DNA of 64,000 nt. It comes from Aminobacter aminovorans (GTDB lineage: Bacteria; Pseudomonadota; Alphaproteobacteria; Rhizobiales; Rhizobiaceae). A program made the position numbers and the translations under genes. The notes under the pieces were generated by a model that had not been told where the DNA came from, ran no database searches, and saw only the letters and a list, made by a program, of their open reading frames with translations. The stretch lies in contig NZ_UFSM01000004.1 of assembly GCF_900445235.1 (NCBI RefSeq), forward strand, positions 124,001 to 188,000, in the 5' to 3' direction. Below are positions 35,529 to 45,003 of the stretch, piece after piece. Within the stretch, counting starts at the first letter, position 1. The number at the start of each line of letters is the position of its first letter.

Positions 35529-36605
35529 CTACGTCGACAAGGCATCTGCGATGGCCTTGCCGCAGGTGACCGTATCGGCTTGGCCGCCAAGATCGCGGGT
35601 ACGTAGCGTCTCGTTCGACAGCACTTCCTCGATAGCCCTGACGATGGCGCTGGACGCCTGGTGGTGGCCGAGATGTTCGAGCATCATCGCGCCGGTCCAG
35701 ATCTGGCCGACCGGATTGGCAATGCCTTTGCCGGCGATGTCCGGTGCCGAGCCATGCACGGGCTCGAACAGCGACGGAAATTTCCGCTCCGGGTTGATGT
35801 TGCCTGACGGGGCGATACCGATCGTCCCGGTGCAGGCGGGGCCGAGGTCCGACAGTATGTCGCCGAACAGGTTCGAAGCAACGACCACATCGAAGCGATC
35901 AGGATTGAGCACGAACTGCGCGGCGAGAATATCGATGTGATACTTGTCCCAGCGCACCTCGGGATAGCGCTTCGCCATCTCTTCGACGCGTTCGTCCCAA
36001 TAGGGCATGGTGATCGAGATGCCATTCGACTTGGTCGCGGAGGTCAGGTGGCGAGCGCCGCGCCGATTGGCCAGTTCGAAAGCGTAGCGCAATATCCGGT
36101 CGACGCCGACGCGGCTCATCACCGTCTCCTGAATCACGACCTCGCGCTCGGTGCCGGGATACATTCGGCCGCCGATCGACGAATACTCGCCCTCTGTATT
36201 CTCGCGCACGATGTAAAAATCTATGTCGCCAGGCTTCCGGCCCGCCAACGGCGATCGCACGCCAGGCATCAGTCTCACTGGACGCAGGTTCACGTACTGG
36301 TCGAACTCGCGCCTGAACTGCAGCAGCGATCCCCAAAGCGAGACGTGGTCCGGCACCGTGTCCGGCCAGCCGACGGCGCCGAAGAAAATGGCGTCGTGGC
36401 CACCGACCTGCGCCTTCCAGTCCTCTGGCAACATCGTTCCGTGCCTGAGGTAGTAGTCGCAGGAGGCGAAGTCGAAGACGTCGAAACCGATATCAATCTT
36501 GAACTTGGCTGCTGTCGCCTCGAGTACGCGCAGGCCCTCAGGCACGACCTCCTTGCCGATGCCGTCGCCGGCGATCACTGCGATTCTCAGGGTTTTGTTG
36601 CTCAT
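35529..36605 (-). CDS. Tartrate/D-malate dehydrogenase-like (isocitrate/isopropylmalate dehydrogenase family)
   Basis: 358 residues of a beta-decarboxylating dehydrogenase: IAVIAGDGIGKEVVPEGLRVL, YVNLRPVRLMPG, FYIVRENTEGEYSSIGGRMY, NLFGDILSDLGPACTGTIGIAPSGNI and LFEPVHGSAPDIAGKGIANPVGQIWTGAMML. The segment around ASCDYYLRHGTMLPEDW and VGWPDTVPDHVSLWG is typical of tartrate dehydrogenase/TtuC and DmlA rather than LeuB. It oxidises a 2-hydroxy acid with NAD+. It lies 11 bp after the Aap-type ATPase and probably belongs to the same utilisation operon. Tartrate, D-malate or a related acid are all possible. Confidence 0.9.
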   Translation of the reverse strand: MSNKTLRIAVIAGDGIGKEVVPEGLRVLEATAAKFKIDIGFDVFDFASCDYYLRHGTMLPEDWKAQVGGHDAIFFGAVGWPDTVPDHVSLWGSLLQFRREFDQYVNLRPVRLMPGVRSPLAGRKPGDIDFYIVRENTEGEYSSIGGRMYPGTEREVVIQETVMSRVGVDRILRYAFELANRRGARHLTSATKSNGISITMPYWDERVEEMAKRYPEVRWDKYHIDILAAQFVLNPDRFDVVVASNLFGDILSDLGPACTGTIGIAPSGNINPERKFPSLFEPVHGSAPDIAGKGIANPVGQIWTGAMMLEHLGHHQASSAIVRAIEEVLSNETLRTRDLGGQADTVTCGKAIADALST

Positions 36606-36616
36606 GGACGTCGCTC

Positions 36617-37420
36617 CTAGTGGAGGATCTGGCTGAGGAACAGCTTGGTGCGCTCGTGGCGCGGATGGTCGAAGAACTCGCCCGGCGTGTTCTCCTCGAC
36701 GATCTGGCCCTGATCCATGAAGATGACGCGGTTGGCGACCTTGCGGGCGAAGCCCATCTCATGGGTCACGCACAGCATGGTCATGCCCTCTTCGGCGAGG
36801 CCGACCATGGTCTCCAGCACTTCCTTGATCATTTCCGGATCGAGCGCCGAGGTCGGCTCGTCGAACAGCATGATGCGCGGGTTCATGCACAGCGAACGGG
36901 CGATCGCCACGCGCTGCTGCTGGCCGCCCGACAGCTGGCCCGGATATTTGTTGGCCTGCTCGGGGATCTTGACGCGACGCAGGAAATGCATCGCCTGCTC
37001 CTCGGCCTGCTTCTTCGGCGTCTTGCGCACCCAGATCGGCGCCAGCGTGCAGTTCTCCAGGATCGTCAGATGCGGGAACAGGTTGAAGTGCTGGAACACC
37101 ATGCCGACTTCGCGGCGGACCTCGTCGATCTTCTTGAGATCGTTGGTCAGTTCCTTGCCGTCGACGATGATCTTGCCCTTCTGGTGCTCTTCCAGCCGGT
37201 TGATGCAGCGGATCATTGTCGACTTGCCCGAACCGGACGGACCGCAGATGACGATGCGCTCGCCGCGCATGACCCTGAGATTGATGTCCTTGAGCACGTT
37301 GAACTCGCCATACCACTTGTGCATGCCGACAATGTCGATCGCCACGTCGGTATCGGAGATGTGCATCTTCGCCCGATCGACCTTGAGATCGTCGGCTCTC
37401 ACCCTATTTTCCGCAGCCAT
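36617..37420 (-). CDS. aapP: Amino-acid ABC transporter ATP-binding protein, AapP/GlnQ-like
   Basis: 267 residues from ATG at 37420 with GAGGAGG in front. Walker [33 protein letters not shown], signature [19 protein letters not shown], Walker [16 protein letters not shown] and H-loop [12 protein letters not shown] are the PAAT-family pattern. It powers the AapQM permeases encoded upstream at 39734-41934. A GntR gene and an aminotransferase gene separate it from them, an unusual order compared with the contiguous aapJQMP of Rhizobium. Confidence 0.93.
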   Translation of the reverse strand: MAAENRVRADDLKVDRAKMHISDTDVAIDIVGMHKWYGEFNVLKDINLRVMRGERIVICGPSGSGKSTMIRCINRLEEHQKGKIIVDGKELTNDLKKIDEVRREVGMVFQHFNLFPHLTILENCTLAPIWVRKTPKKQAEEQAMHFLRRVKIPEQANKYPGQLSGGQQQRVAIARSLCMNPRIMLFDEPTSALDPEMIKEVLETMVGLAEEGMTMLCVTHEMGFARKVANRVIFMDQGQIVEENTPGEFFDHPRHERTKLFLSQILH

Positions 37421-37508
37421 TTGAACCTCCTCGATATTCTCTTGGCCCACTCCAGCGCAGCACGGCTGCACCGGAGTGGACGGCTTTTGCGAACAACAGT
37501 CCCTGCTG

Positions 37509-38891
37509 CTAGTAGGGTGGCTGTCCGGCAGCGATCCAATCGATGGCGTCATTCAGAGTGCGCTCGAAGGCCTCCACCATGTCTTCGATCTGACTTTCGG
37601 TGATGATCAGCGGCGGGCAGAAGGCGAGCGTGTCCAGGATGTTGCGGACGATCAGGCCATGATGATGGGCTCTAGCGAAGACATAGGCGCCGATCTTGCC
37701 TGGCACGTCAAAGCGAGCCTTGGTAGCCTTGTCGGCTACCAGTTCGACGCCAGCGATCAAGCCAGCGCCCCGCACCTCCCCGACCAGCGGATGCGAGGCA
37801 AGCTTGGCCAGGCGCGCCTGCAGAATCTTGCCCATGGCGGCGGCATTATCGACAAGCTTGCGCTCCTCGATGATGGCGAGATTTTCGAGCGCGACGGCCG
37901 TCGCGACAGGATGCCCGGTAGCGGTATAGCCATGGCCAAAGGTGCCAATCTTGCCGCTGTTGTCGGCCACCGCCTTGAAGATGGCGTCCGAGATCATGAC
38001 GGCGGCCAGAGGTTGGTAGGACGAGGTGATCTGCTTGGATAGGCTCATCAGGTCGGGTTTGATGCCGTAATAGTCGGAGCCGAAGGTCGTGCCGAGGCGG
38101 CCGAAACCAGTGATCACTTCGTCGGCGACGACGAGGATGTCGTTGCGACGGCAAATCTCCTGCACCATCTGCCAGTAGCCCTCGGGTGCCGGGATGACGC
38201 CGCCCGCCGACATCAGCGGCTCACCGATGAAGGCGGCGATGGTGTCGGCACCTTCTTCGGCAATCACAGCTTCCAGTTCGGCGGCTAGGCGGTCGACGAA
38301 TTGCGCTTCGGTCTCGCCCGGTTTTCCGAAGCGCCAGAAATGCGGGCAGGTTAGGTGACGGACCGGGATTGCCGGCAGGTCGAAATCACGATGGTTGTTG
38401 GGCAGGCCGGTTAGGCTGGCGGCGGCAACGGTGACGCCATGATAGCCTTGGGTGCGCGCCAGGAACTTCTTCTTCGCGGGGCGGCCGAGCGCGTTGTTAT
38501 AGTACCAGACCAGTTTGACGACGGTGTCGTTGGCTTCCGAGCCCGAATTGGTAAAGAAGACGTGCGATAGGCCTTCGGGTGCCATTTCGGCCAACTTTTC
38601 GGCGAGCGCGATCGAGGGCAAGTGCGACTTGTGGGCGAAGGTGTGGTAGTAGGGCAGTTTGTCCATCTGCTTCGTGGCCGCCTCCACCAGGCGCTTTTCG
38701 CCGAAGCCGACCGCAACGCTCCATAGGCCGGCAAGGCCCTCGATATAGCGATTGCCCTGATCGTCGAAGACATAGATGCCCTCGCCGCGATCGATCACGA
38801 TCGGGCCGATCTCGGCATGGCGGACGGCGTTGGTGTAGGGGTGGAGCTGGTGGGCGATATCGCGGGTGGCGGTGGAATTCGGTCTAGACAT
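37509..38891 (-). CDS. Class III aminotransferase (omega-amino acid:pyruvate type)
   Basis: 460 residues from ATG at 38891. Class III features: [22 protein letters not shown] (phosphate cup), [19 protein letters not shown], the DEVITGF motif with PLP-contacting Asp, and Schiff-base Lys in [20 protein letters not shown]. The subgroup transfers amino groups from omega-amino acids, GABA or amines to pyruvate. With an SSADH-like dehydrogenase and amino-acid importer in the same cluster, a route amine or omega-amino acid → semialdehyde → dicarboxylate is likely. The frame extends slightly upstream, but the domain starts at [11 protein letters not shown]. Confidence 0.92.
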   Translation of the reverse strand: MSRPNSTATRDIAHQLHPYTNAVRHAEIGPIVIDRGEGIYVFDDQGNRYIEGLAGLWSVAVGFGEKRLVEAATKQMDKLPYYHTFAHKSHLPSIALAEKLAEMAPEGLSHVFFTNSGSEANDTVVKLVWYYNNALGRPAKKKFLARTQGYHGVTVAAASLTGLPNNHRDFDLPAIPVRHLTCPHFWRFGKPGETEAQFVDRLAAELEAVIAEEGADTIAAFIGEPLMSAGGVIPAPEGYWQMVQEICRRNDILVVADEVITGFGRLGTTFGSDYYGIKPDLMSLSKQITSSYQPLAAVMISDAIFKAVADNSGKIGTFGHGYTATGHPVATAVALENLAIIEERKLVDNAAAMGKILQARLAKLASHPLVGEVRGAGLIAGVELVADKATKARFDVPGKIGAYVFARAHHHGLIVRNILDTLAFCPPLIITESQIEDMVEAFERTLNDAIDWIAAGQPPY

Positions 38892-39032
38892 GAAGTTGCC
38901 TCCGGTTGTTTTCGGCCCTGGGCGACTTGCCGAAGGGCGCACGCTTAGGTCGCCGCACTTCGTGCCGAAGGGCGGTCGGGTTGTTGAACTTTTATGGATT
39001 GCCCCGGTGGGGCAGTCAGGCGAGCGGCGTTC

Positions 39033-39704
39033 TCAGGGTTCGTCGCCTGTGTTTGCCAGAATGCCGAAGCAGCCGACGATGTCCTTCAGGACTGCCGCCC
39101 TAGCGGTCGCGCCGTCATGCGCGGCAATCGCATGAAGTGCTTCTTCGTGTGGCGGGATCGCCTCCTTGAGGCGGCCCGGCTGCGCCTTGGCCATGCGAAC
39201 CGACGGACCCATGCGCAGCCAAAGCGGCTCGATCATGTCGAACAGGATCGGAGAGTTCGCCATCCGTGCGATCTCGAGATGGAACCGCGCATTTGCACGC
39301 AGGAACAGGCTTGCGTCGTTGTTGTTCGCTGCCTTGGCCAGGGCGTTGAAGTGGTTGGTCAGCGGCGTCATCGTTTCGGGCGTGGAATGCTGAGCGGCGC
39401 GCTCGGCGGATAGCCCTTCGAGCGCCACGCGTATGTCACGAATCTCCGCCAGCTCGCCGGGAGTCAGGTTGGGCACATAGAAGGTGCGCTCCAGTCTTAG
39501 CGCCCCGATGCTCTCCAGCTTCTGCAGCGCGTCGCGCACCGGCACCGGGCTGGTGCCCAGCGTGGCCGACAGCTTGCGCAGGACCAGCCTGTCACCAGGG
39601 CGGAACTCGCCGGTGATCAATTTCTCCTTGAGCTGCCTGTAGATCTGCTCGTTCAGCGTATCCTGAACGAGAGACTTGTAGACCTGCCTGCGTTCATCGA
39701 GCAT
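39033..39704 (-). CDS. GntR-family regulator with FCD domain
   Basis: 223 residues: winged helix LNEQIYRQLKEKLITGEFRPGDRLVLRKLSATLGTSPVPVRDALQKLESIGALRLERTFYVPNL, then an FCD domain (EIRDIRVALEGLSAERAA, NARFHLEIARMANSPILFDMI, HEEALHAIAAHDG) with the metal-binding His pattern. It lies between the AapM permease and aminotransferase genes on the same strand. The perfect palindrome GTTTGATATATCAAAC upstream of the SSADH-like gene is a candidate operator for it. Confidence 0.92.
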   Translation of the reverse strand: MLDERRQVYKSLVQDTLNEQIYRQLKEKLITGEFRPGDRLVLRKLSATLGTSPVPVRDALQKLESIGALRLERTFYVPNLTPGELAEIRDIRVALEGLSAERAAQHSTPETMTPLTNHFNALAKAANNNDASLFLRANARFHLEIARMANSPILFDMIEPLWLRMGPSVRMAKAQPGRLKEAIPPHEEALHAIAAHDGATARAAVLKDIVGCFGILANTGDEP

Positions 39705-39733
39705 TGGGCGTTCCTGCTGAAGACATGAGCCGG

Positions 39734-40813
39734 TTACCTGCGTTCATTGGCGAATTCCTGCTCGAGCCGTCGAGAATGGAGCGACAGGATATAGCAGAAC
39801 ACGAAGAAGGCGAGACCGACGGCTATATATGCTTCACGGTAAAAGCCCATCCAGGTGCCGTCTGCAATAGCTCCGCGCGCACCACCCAGAACATCTATCA
39901 GGCCGATGACGCTGATCAGCGTGGTGTCCTTGATGGACTCGATGAAGGTGTTGATGATCGCCGGCAGGGCAATGCGGAACGCCTGGGGCAGCACCACCAG
40001 CCGCGACACGAGCCCATCCGGCAGGCCGAGACTCTGGGCGGCTTCGGTCTGTCCCCTCGGCACGGCCTCGAGCCCGGAGCGGATCGCTTCTGCCAGATAG
40101 GCCGCCTGGAACAGGATCAGGGCGATCTGTGCGCGCAGGATCGTATCGATCATGCTGCCGCCCGGCAGGAGCAGGGGCAGCATGGTAGAAGCGACGAACA
40201 GGACCGCCAGCAACGGCAGCCCGCGCATGACCTCGACATAGGCATCGCAGAAGCGTTTCACGACCTTGCTCTTCGAGCGTCGCCCGAGGGCGAGCAGCAC
40301 CGAAAGTGGCAGTGCCAGCACGATGCCGAAGGCCGAGAGGCCGACCGTCAGTGGCAAACCGCCCCATCGGCTGCTTGAGACCGGGGTCAGGCCGAACGCG
40401 CCGCCTGCCATCAGCACCAAACTCACTATCATGACCGCGATCCAGGCCAACAACAGCGCCGGTTTCCACAGTTGCCGGAAGCCACTGGCAATCAGCACCG
40501 CAAGAACAAGGGCAACGGCGAGCGCTGGCCGCCAGTACTCGCCGGCCGGATAGCTGCCGAATAGGATGATGTGGTAGCGCTCGGTTAGCATCGCCCAGCA
40601 GGCGCCGCCGGCAGCGCGGCATTCGTCGGGCGTCGCTGTGCCGAAGGTGGCGTCCAGAACTGCCCAGCGCAACAGGGCAAGCAGCACATAGCCGAGCAGC
40701 AGCGCCCCGAGCACGGTGACGACCGCGTGCGGCCATGGCTTGAAGTAGGGGCTTAGACGGCTCTTGATGGTCAGGCGATCACGGGTAACCGTGGCGACGG
40801 CGATATCACTCAT
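39734..40813 (-). CDS. aapM: Amino-acid ABC transporter permease, AapM-like
   Basis: 359 residues with N-terminal extra helices (VVTVLGALLLGYVLLALLRW, ALAVALVLAVLIASGF) and the conserved C-terminal permease module: VGLSAFGIVLALPLSVLLALGR, YVEVMRGLPLLAVLFVAS and the coupling loop EAVPRGQTEAAQSLGL…QAFRIALPAIINTFI. General L-amino-acid PAAT permease. Its start overlaps the AapQ stop by 4 nt. Confidence 0.92.
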   Translation of the reverse strand: MSDIAVATVTRDRLTIKSRLSPYFKPWPHAVVTVLGALLLGYVLLALLRWAVLDATFGTATPDECRAAGGACWAMLTERYHIILFGSYPAGEYWRPALAVALVLAVLIASGFRQLWKPALLLAWIAVMIVSLVLMAGGAFGLTPVSSSRWGGLPLTVGLSAFGIVLALPLSVLLALGRRSKSKVVKRFCDAYVEVMRGLPLLAVLFVASTMLPLLLPGGSMIDTILRAQIALILFQAAYLAEAIRSGLEAVPRGQTEAAQSLGLPDGLVSRLVVLPQAFRIALPAIINTFIESIKDTTLISVIGLIDVLGGARGAIADGTWMGFYREAYIAVGLAFFVFCYILSLHSRRLEQEFANERR

Positions 40814-41934
40814 AGCTTCACCAGTTGGGCGCGCCGTTCCAGCCGGCGTATGACGACCGAGGTCACTAGGCTGAGCGACAGGTAGATCAGGAGATAGATA
40901 GACACTGTCTCGATGGCCCGACCGGTTTGGTTGAGGGCGGTGTTGCCGACAGACACCAGATCGGGATAACCGATCAGTACCGCCAGTGTCGTGTTCTTGA
41001 TCAGGTTGAGATACTGGTTGGCCAGCGGCGGCAGCATCAGCCGCAGCGCCTGCGGCGCCAGCACCAGCCAGAGCGTCAGGAAGGACCCCAACCCCAGCGA
41101 AGCCGCTGCCTCAGACTGCCCTTTTGGCAGAGCGGCAAGACTGCCGCGGACGATCTCGGCGATGAAGCCGGAGGTATAGAAAGCTAGGCCGAAGAGCATC
41201 GCCAGATATTCGGGCGTCACGCTCCATCCACCGCGGAAGTTGAAGCCGACGAGCGCGGGGCGGTCCAGCGTTGTCATCGCGATGGCCCAGAAACACAGGG
41301 CGATGAAGGCCGCGCCGCAGCCGGCCAAGCCGAGCTTGCCGAGGGCGGGGAAGACGCCAGTCTCGTTCCTGTTGCGCAGTGCGAGATGCCAAACGGCCCA
41401 CGAGGCAACGACGAGCGTCAGGGCTGCAGCAGCCAGAGCCGTTCCGTCGGCGAAGACGGGCAGCGGTATGTAGAGGCCGCGACTTGAGAGCATGACGCCA
41501 TCCAGCGGCGCCCAGGCCTGGCGCGGTCCCGGCAGGGCGCGAACGGCGGTCGCACAGACCACAAGGATCAGCAACAGCGGCACGTTGCGGGTGAATTCGA
41601 CATAGGCCTTTGCAAGGCGCGTAAGCAAGGGGTGGCCGACCCGGGCCGTCAGGCCGATGAGCACGCCGAATACGGTTGCCAGAACGATGCTGGCGAGCGC
41701 CAGTCTGATGGTGTTGAGCAGTCCGGCCGTCAGCGCGCGCAGATAGGTGTCGCCGGAGCTGTAGGCGATGATCGACTCGCCGATTGGGAACGACGTCGCT
41801 TCGCGCAGGAAGCCGAAGTCGATCACGATGCCCTTGGTGGCCAGATTGGCAGAGAAGTTGTAGGACAGCCACGCCGCGATGGCGGTGGCTGCCACAACAA
41901 ACGTCACACCATGGAGACGTTCCCGGCTGATCAT
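40810..41934 (-). CDS. aapQ: Amino-acid ABC transporter permease, AapQ-like
   Basis: 374 residues from ATG at 41934, overlapping the aapJ stop (ATGA). It shows GLLNTIRLALASIVLATVFGVLIGL, YVEFTRNVPLLLILVVC, a long central insert with extra helices as in AapQ, and the coupling loop AALPKGQSEAAASLGLG…QALRLMLPPLANQYLNLIKNTTLAVLIGYPDLV. It forms the heteromeric pore with AapM. Part of the jQM block downstream of the SSADH-like gene. Confidence 0.92.
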   Translation of the reverse strand: MISRERLHGVTFVVAATAIAAWLSYNFSANLATKGIVIDFGFLREATSFPIGESIIAYSSGDTYLRALTAGLLNTIRLALASIVLATVFGVLIGLTARVGHPLLTRLAKAYVEFTRNVPLLLILVVCATAVRALPGPRQAWAPLDGVMLSSRGLYIPLPVFADGTALAAAALTLVVASWAVWHLALRNRNETGVFPALGKLGLAGCGAAFIALCFWAIAMTTLDRPALVGFNFRGGWSVTPEYLAMLFGLAFYTSGFIAEIVRGSLAALPKGQSEAAASLGLGSFLTLWLVLAPQALRLMLPPLANQYLNLIKNTTLAVLIGYPDLVSVGNTALNQTGRAIETVSIYLLIYLSLSLVTSVVIRRLERRAQLVKL

Positions 41935-42979
41935 CTCAGCGGCGCCGCAAACATGAGGCCGCCCTTGGTCCACAGGTCGTTTAGACCCCGGTCGAGCTTC
42001 ATCGGCGATGCCTTGCCGAGATTGCGCTCGAAGCTTTCACCGTAGTTGCCGACCGCCGAGACGATCTTGACCACCCAGTCTTCCGACAGGCCGAGGTCCT
42101 TACCGTTGCCCGGCTTGGCGCCCAGCAACTGCTGGATTTCCGGATCCGTCGACTTGGCGGCCATTTCAGCGACATTCGCCTGGGTGACGCCGAGGCGCTC
42201 GGTCTCAATCAGCGCGGCCATCACCCAACGGGCGACCACGAAGAGTTCCTCGTCATCGCCATAGACGGACGGCGCATAGGGTTCGAGCGTCAGGAAGTTC
42301 GGGAAGATGACGTAGTCGTCGACATTGCCATGGGCGACGCGCGAGCCGGCGAGATTGCCATAGTTGCCGCCGAAGGCGTCGCACCGACCGCCGAAGAAGG
42401 CGGCGTCGAGCTGCTCCCAGGTACCGAGCACCAGCGGGGTGTATTTGAGGCCGCGCGACTTGAAGAAGTTCTCAGTGTTCACCTCGAAGGTGGAGCCCTG
42501 CAGGATGCAGACAGTGCGTCGGCCAGTTGATCGGGGCTTTCTATGCCGAGCGACTTGGGTACCATGAAGGTGTAGCCGTCGAAGTAATTCGGGAAGGTGA
42601 AGCGGGCCTTTTGTGCGCCCTCGCGATTGAGCGTGGTCGTCGTGTCATGGGCCAGCACGTCGATCTCTCCCGAAGCCAGCAGCACGAAACGCTCGGAATA
42701 GGAGGTCTGGCGGTAGGTGACCTTGCTGGCATCGCCGAGGATCGCGGCAGCCATAGCCTTGCAGTAGTCGACATCGATGCCGGCGAGCTCACCATTCGCG
42801 GCAGGTGCCGAGAAACCCGGGACGGCCTGGCCGACGCCGCAGGTCAGGTTGCCCTTCTGCTTGATATTGTCGAGAACCTTGCCGGCCTGCGCCTCGATTG
42901 GTGCAAACACGGCACCAGCCATGGCGAGCGCCGTCAGGCACCCCAGGGCATGGCCCTGAACCCTCCTGGAAAACGTCAT
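41931..42979 (-). pseudogene. aapJ: Amino-acid ABC transporter substrate-binding protein AapJ-like, 1-nt frameshift
   Basis: The first frame from ATG at 42979 has a signal peptide (…LTALAMAGAVFAPIEAQA) and the AapJ-like start GKVLDNIKQKGNLTCGVGQAVPGFSAPAANGELAGIDVDYCKA, reaching SLGIESPDQLADA. There it shifts: the next frame continues TVCILQGSTFEVNTENFFKSRGLKYTPLVL to the end at 41931. One missing base near 42515 explains it; restoring it gives ~349 residues, the normal length. As read, the transporter has no intact binding protein. A sequencing error is a real alternative because the rest is perfectly preserved. Confidence 0.88.
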
Positions 42980-43052
42980 TTCATTCCCTCTCTTGTGTTG
43001 TATGACGATGGTGGTTTCTTGCAGCCAGCCGTGCCTTCGGCTGGCCAAAAGC

Positions 43053-44558
43053 CTAGGAGGCCGTCCGACGCGGGTTCTGCGTCAGGCAGACATATTTGAG
43101 GTTCAGGAATTCATCGATTCCGTAACTGGAGCCCTCGCGACCGACGCCGGATTCCTTGATGCCGCCGAATGGTGCCACCTCGTTCGAGATCAGGCCCTCA
43201 TTGACGCCGACCATGCCAGTTTCCAGCGCCTCGGTGACGCGCCACATGCGATCCAGGTCGCGGGTGAAGATATAGGCCGCGAGGCCCGCCGAGGTGGCGT
43301 TGGCGGCCGCAACCACCTCGTCCTCGTCGGTGAACCGGAACACCGGCGCCACTGGCCCAAACGTCTCTTCCTGCGTGAACAGCATGGTGTCGTTCACCTC
43401 GGTCAGGATCGTCGGTTCGAAGAAGGTGCCGCCGAGCCCGTGGGGCTTGCCGCCAGTGGCAACCTTGCCGCCCTTGGCGACTGCATCGGCGATATGGCTC
43501 TCGACCTTCGTCAGCGCCGCCGGATTGATGAGCGGTCCCTGCTCGACACCATCTTCGAAACCGTTGCCGACCTTGAGCGCCTCGACCGCGGCCTTGAAGC
43601 GCGCCACGAAGGCACCATGGATTGCGTCCTCGACGTAAATCCGGTTGGCGCAGATGCAGGTCTGGCCGGTGTTCCGGAACTTCGAGGCCATGACGTTCTG
43701 AACGGCGACGTCGAGGTCCGCATCGGCGAAGACGATGACCGGCGCATTGCCGCCGAGTTCCATCGAGACCTTCTTCACCGTGCTGGCCGACTGCTGCATC
43801 AGAAGCTTGCCGACGCGCGTCGAGCCAGTGAAGCTCACCTTGCGCACAGTTGGATTGCCGGTCATCTCACCGCCGATCGTTTGAGCGTCGCCGGTGATGA
43901 TATTGAGCACGCCGGCGGGAACCCCCGCGCGGTCCGCAAGCTCGGCCAGCGCCAGCGCGGAATAGGGCGTGAACTCGGACGGCTTGACCACAACAGTACA
44001 GCCAGCGGCTAGAGCCGGTGCGCATTTACGCGTGATCATCGCGCTCGGGAAATTCCAAGGGGTTACCGCGGCAACTACACCCACGGGCTGCTTTAGCACC
44101 ATGATGCGCGACTGTGCCTTTGGTGCCGGGATGAGGTCGCCATAGACGCGCTTGGCCTCCTCGGCATACCACTCGACGAAGGATGCCGAATAGCGCACCT
44201 CGCCACGGCTTTCTGCAAGCGGTTTGCCCTGCTCCGCAGTCATGATGCGAGCCAGGTCCTCTGCATTATCGAGAATCAGCCCGAACCATCGGCGCAGCAC
44301 TGCCGAACGTTCGCCCGCAGCCAGCGCCGCCCAGGCCTTGCGGGCACGGTCGGCGGCCTCGATGGCCCGACGGGTCTCTGCTGCTCCCATGTCGGGAATT
44401 GTTCCAAGAAGAGAACCGGTCGCCGGATCGGTCACTTTCTGCGTCGCCTTGCCGTCTGCATCGACCCATTGGCCGTCGACATAGGCCTGCTGCCGCAGCA
44501 GGGACGCGTCCGCCAAACGTCCAAGGAGGGAATGGATTGAATCTTGATGCAAGGTCAT
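43053..44558 (-). CDS. gabD: NAD(P)-dependent succinate-semialdehyde dehydrogenase-like (GabD type)
   Basis: 501 residues from ATG at 44558. Aldehyde dehydrogenase landmarks: VTPWNFPSAMITRK with Asn169, SFTGSTRVGKLL, the general base Glu267 in VSMELGGNAP and the nucleophile Cys301 in TGQTCICANR; the CxC pair (301/303) is typical of succinate-semialdehyde dehydrogenases. It oxidises a semialdehyde to the acid, fitting the product of the class III aminotransferase in the cluster. It is followed by aapJ and preceded by strong palindromes. Glutarate-semialdehyde is an alternative substrate. Confidence 0.9.
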   Translation of the reverse strand: MTLHQDSIHSLLGRLADASLLRQQAYVDGQWVDADGKATQKVTDPATGSLLGTIPDMGAAETRRAIEAADRARKAWAALAAGERSAVLRRWFGLILDNAEDLARIMTAEQGKPLAESRGEVRYSASFVEWYAEEAKRVYGDLIPAPKAQSRIMVLKQPVGVVAAVTPWNFPSAMITRKCAPALAAGCTVVVKPSEFTPYSALALAELADRAGVPAGVLNIITGDAQTIGGEMTGNPTVRKVSFTGSTRVGKLLMQQSASTVKKVSMELGGNAPVIVFADADLDVAVQNVMASKFRNTGQTCICANRIYVEDAIHGAFVARFKAAVEALKVGNGFEDGVEQGPLINPAALTKVESHIADAVAKGGKVATGGKPHGLGGTFFEPTILTEVNDTMLFTQEETFGPVAPVFRFTDEDEVVAAANATSAGLAAYIFTRDLDRMWRVTEALETGMVGVNEGLISNEVAPFGGIKESGVGREGSSYGIDEFLNLKYVCLTQNPRRTAS

Positions 44559-44595
44559 GCGCGAACCAGTCCTGAATTCCACAATATCTGAAAGC

Positions 44596-44619
44596 TGATG
44601 TTTGATATATCAAACGTCA
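44596..44619. promoter_or_regulatory. Palindromic operator upstream of the gabD-like gene
   Basis: GTTTGATATATCAAAC (44600-44615) is a perfect 16-bp palindrome, extended by TGAT/GTCA flanks to 24 bp with one mismatched pair. It lies about 40 bp upstream of the dehydrogenase start, where a repressor would block the promoter. Symmetry and size suit the FCD GntR protein of the cluster. Confidence 0.65.
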
Positions 44620-44950
44620 AATTACAAAGAGTCAAGGGCAGTTCAAGCTGGATCAGTGGAATGGCCGCGGATTTGGGCCAGCCCGCAGGTGCCGGGCAAG
44701 CGTTCCGCCGCCCCCGGGGGCGCGCGGCGCTCTTCCGCAATCGCCTAAATGTCCGGCAACTGCGGCACGTCACTTAAGTGCGCAACACTTATGAAGGTTG
44801 CGGAGGCGCTCGCAGACTGCGAGCGTGCCCTCGACTGGTCCAGCCGTGAGGACCCAGCTTAACGAGCCCAAGGACTCGATAGGGGGTCCTACGGACCATG
44901 CTTAAGTTCCACTTGCGCTGGGCAGCCCGTCACAGGCATTGCTGGTGACT

Positions 44951-44971
44951 ATAGGCATACATTATGCCTAT
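44951..44971. promoter_or_regulatory. Palindromic operator at the mocR-like promoter
   Basis: ATAGGCATA-CAT-TATGCCTAT: perfect 9-bp arms with a 3-bp spacer, about 33 bp upstream of the preferred start of the MocR-like gene. An earlier possible ATG at 44974 would begin only 3 bp after it, which argues for the later start. Autoregulation is likely but inferred. Confidence 0.65.
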
Positions 44972-45003
44972 ATATGGAAATCAATGATGGATCCTGCGGC
45001 GTC

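Larger units (their letters stand above)
44559..45003. other. Divergent control region between gabD-like and mocR-like genes
   Basis: About 445 bp without a gene. It holds two strong palindromes described separately (44596-44619 near the dehydrogenase and 44951-44971 near the regulator). The middle part (about 44640-44940) is GC-rich and shows nothing I can name. Confidence 0.6.

Noticed and set aside
35361..35606. Plus-strand hydrophobic frame that could be a small membrane protein
   Set aside because: No ribosome-binding site, begins abruptly like an internal fragment and overlaps the dehydrogenase end; treated as a possible transporter relic only.
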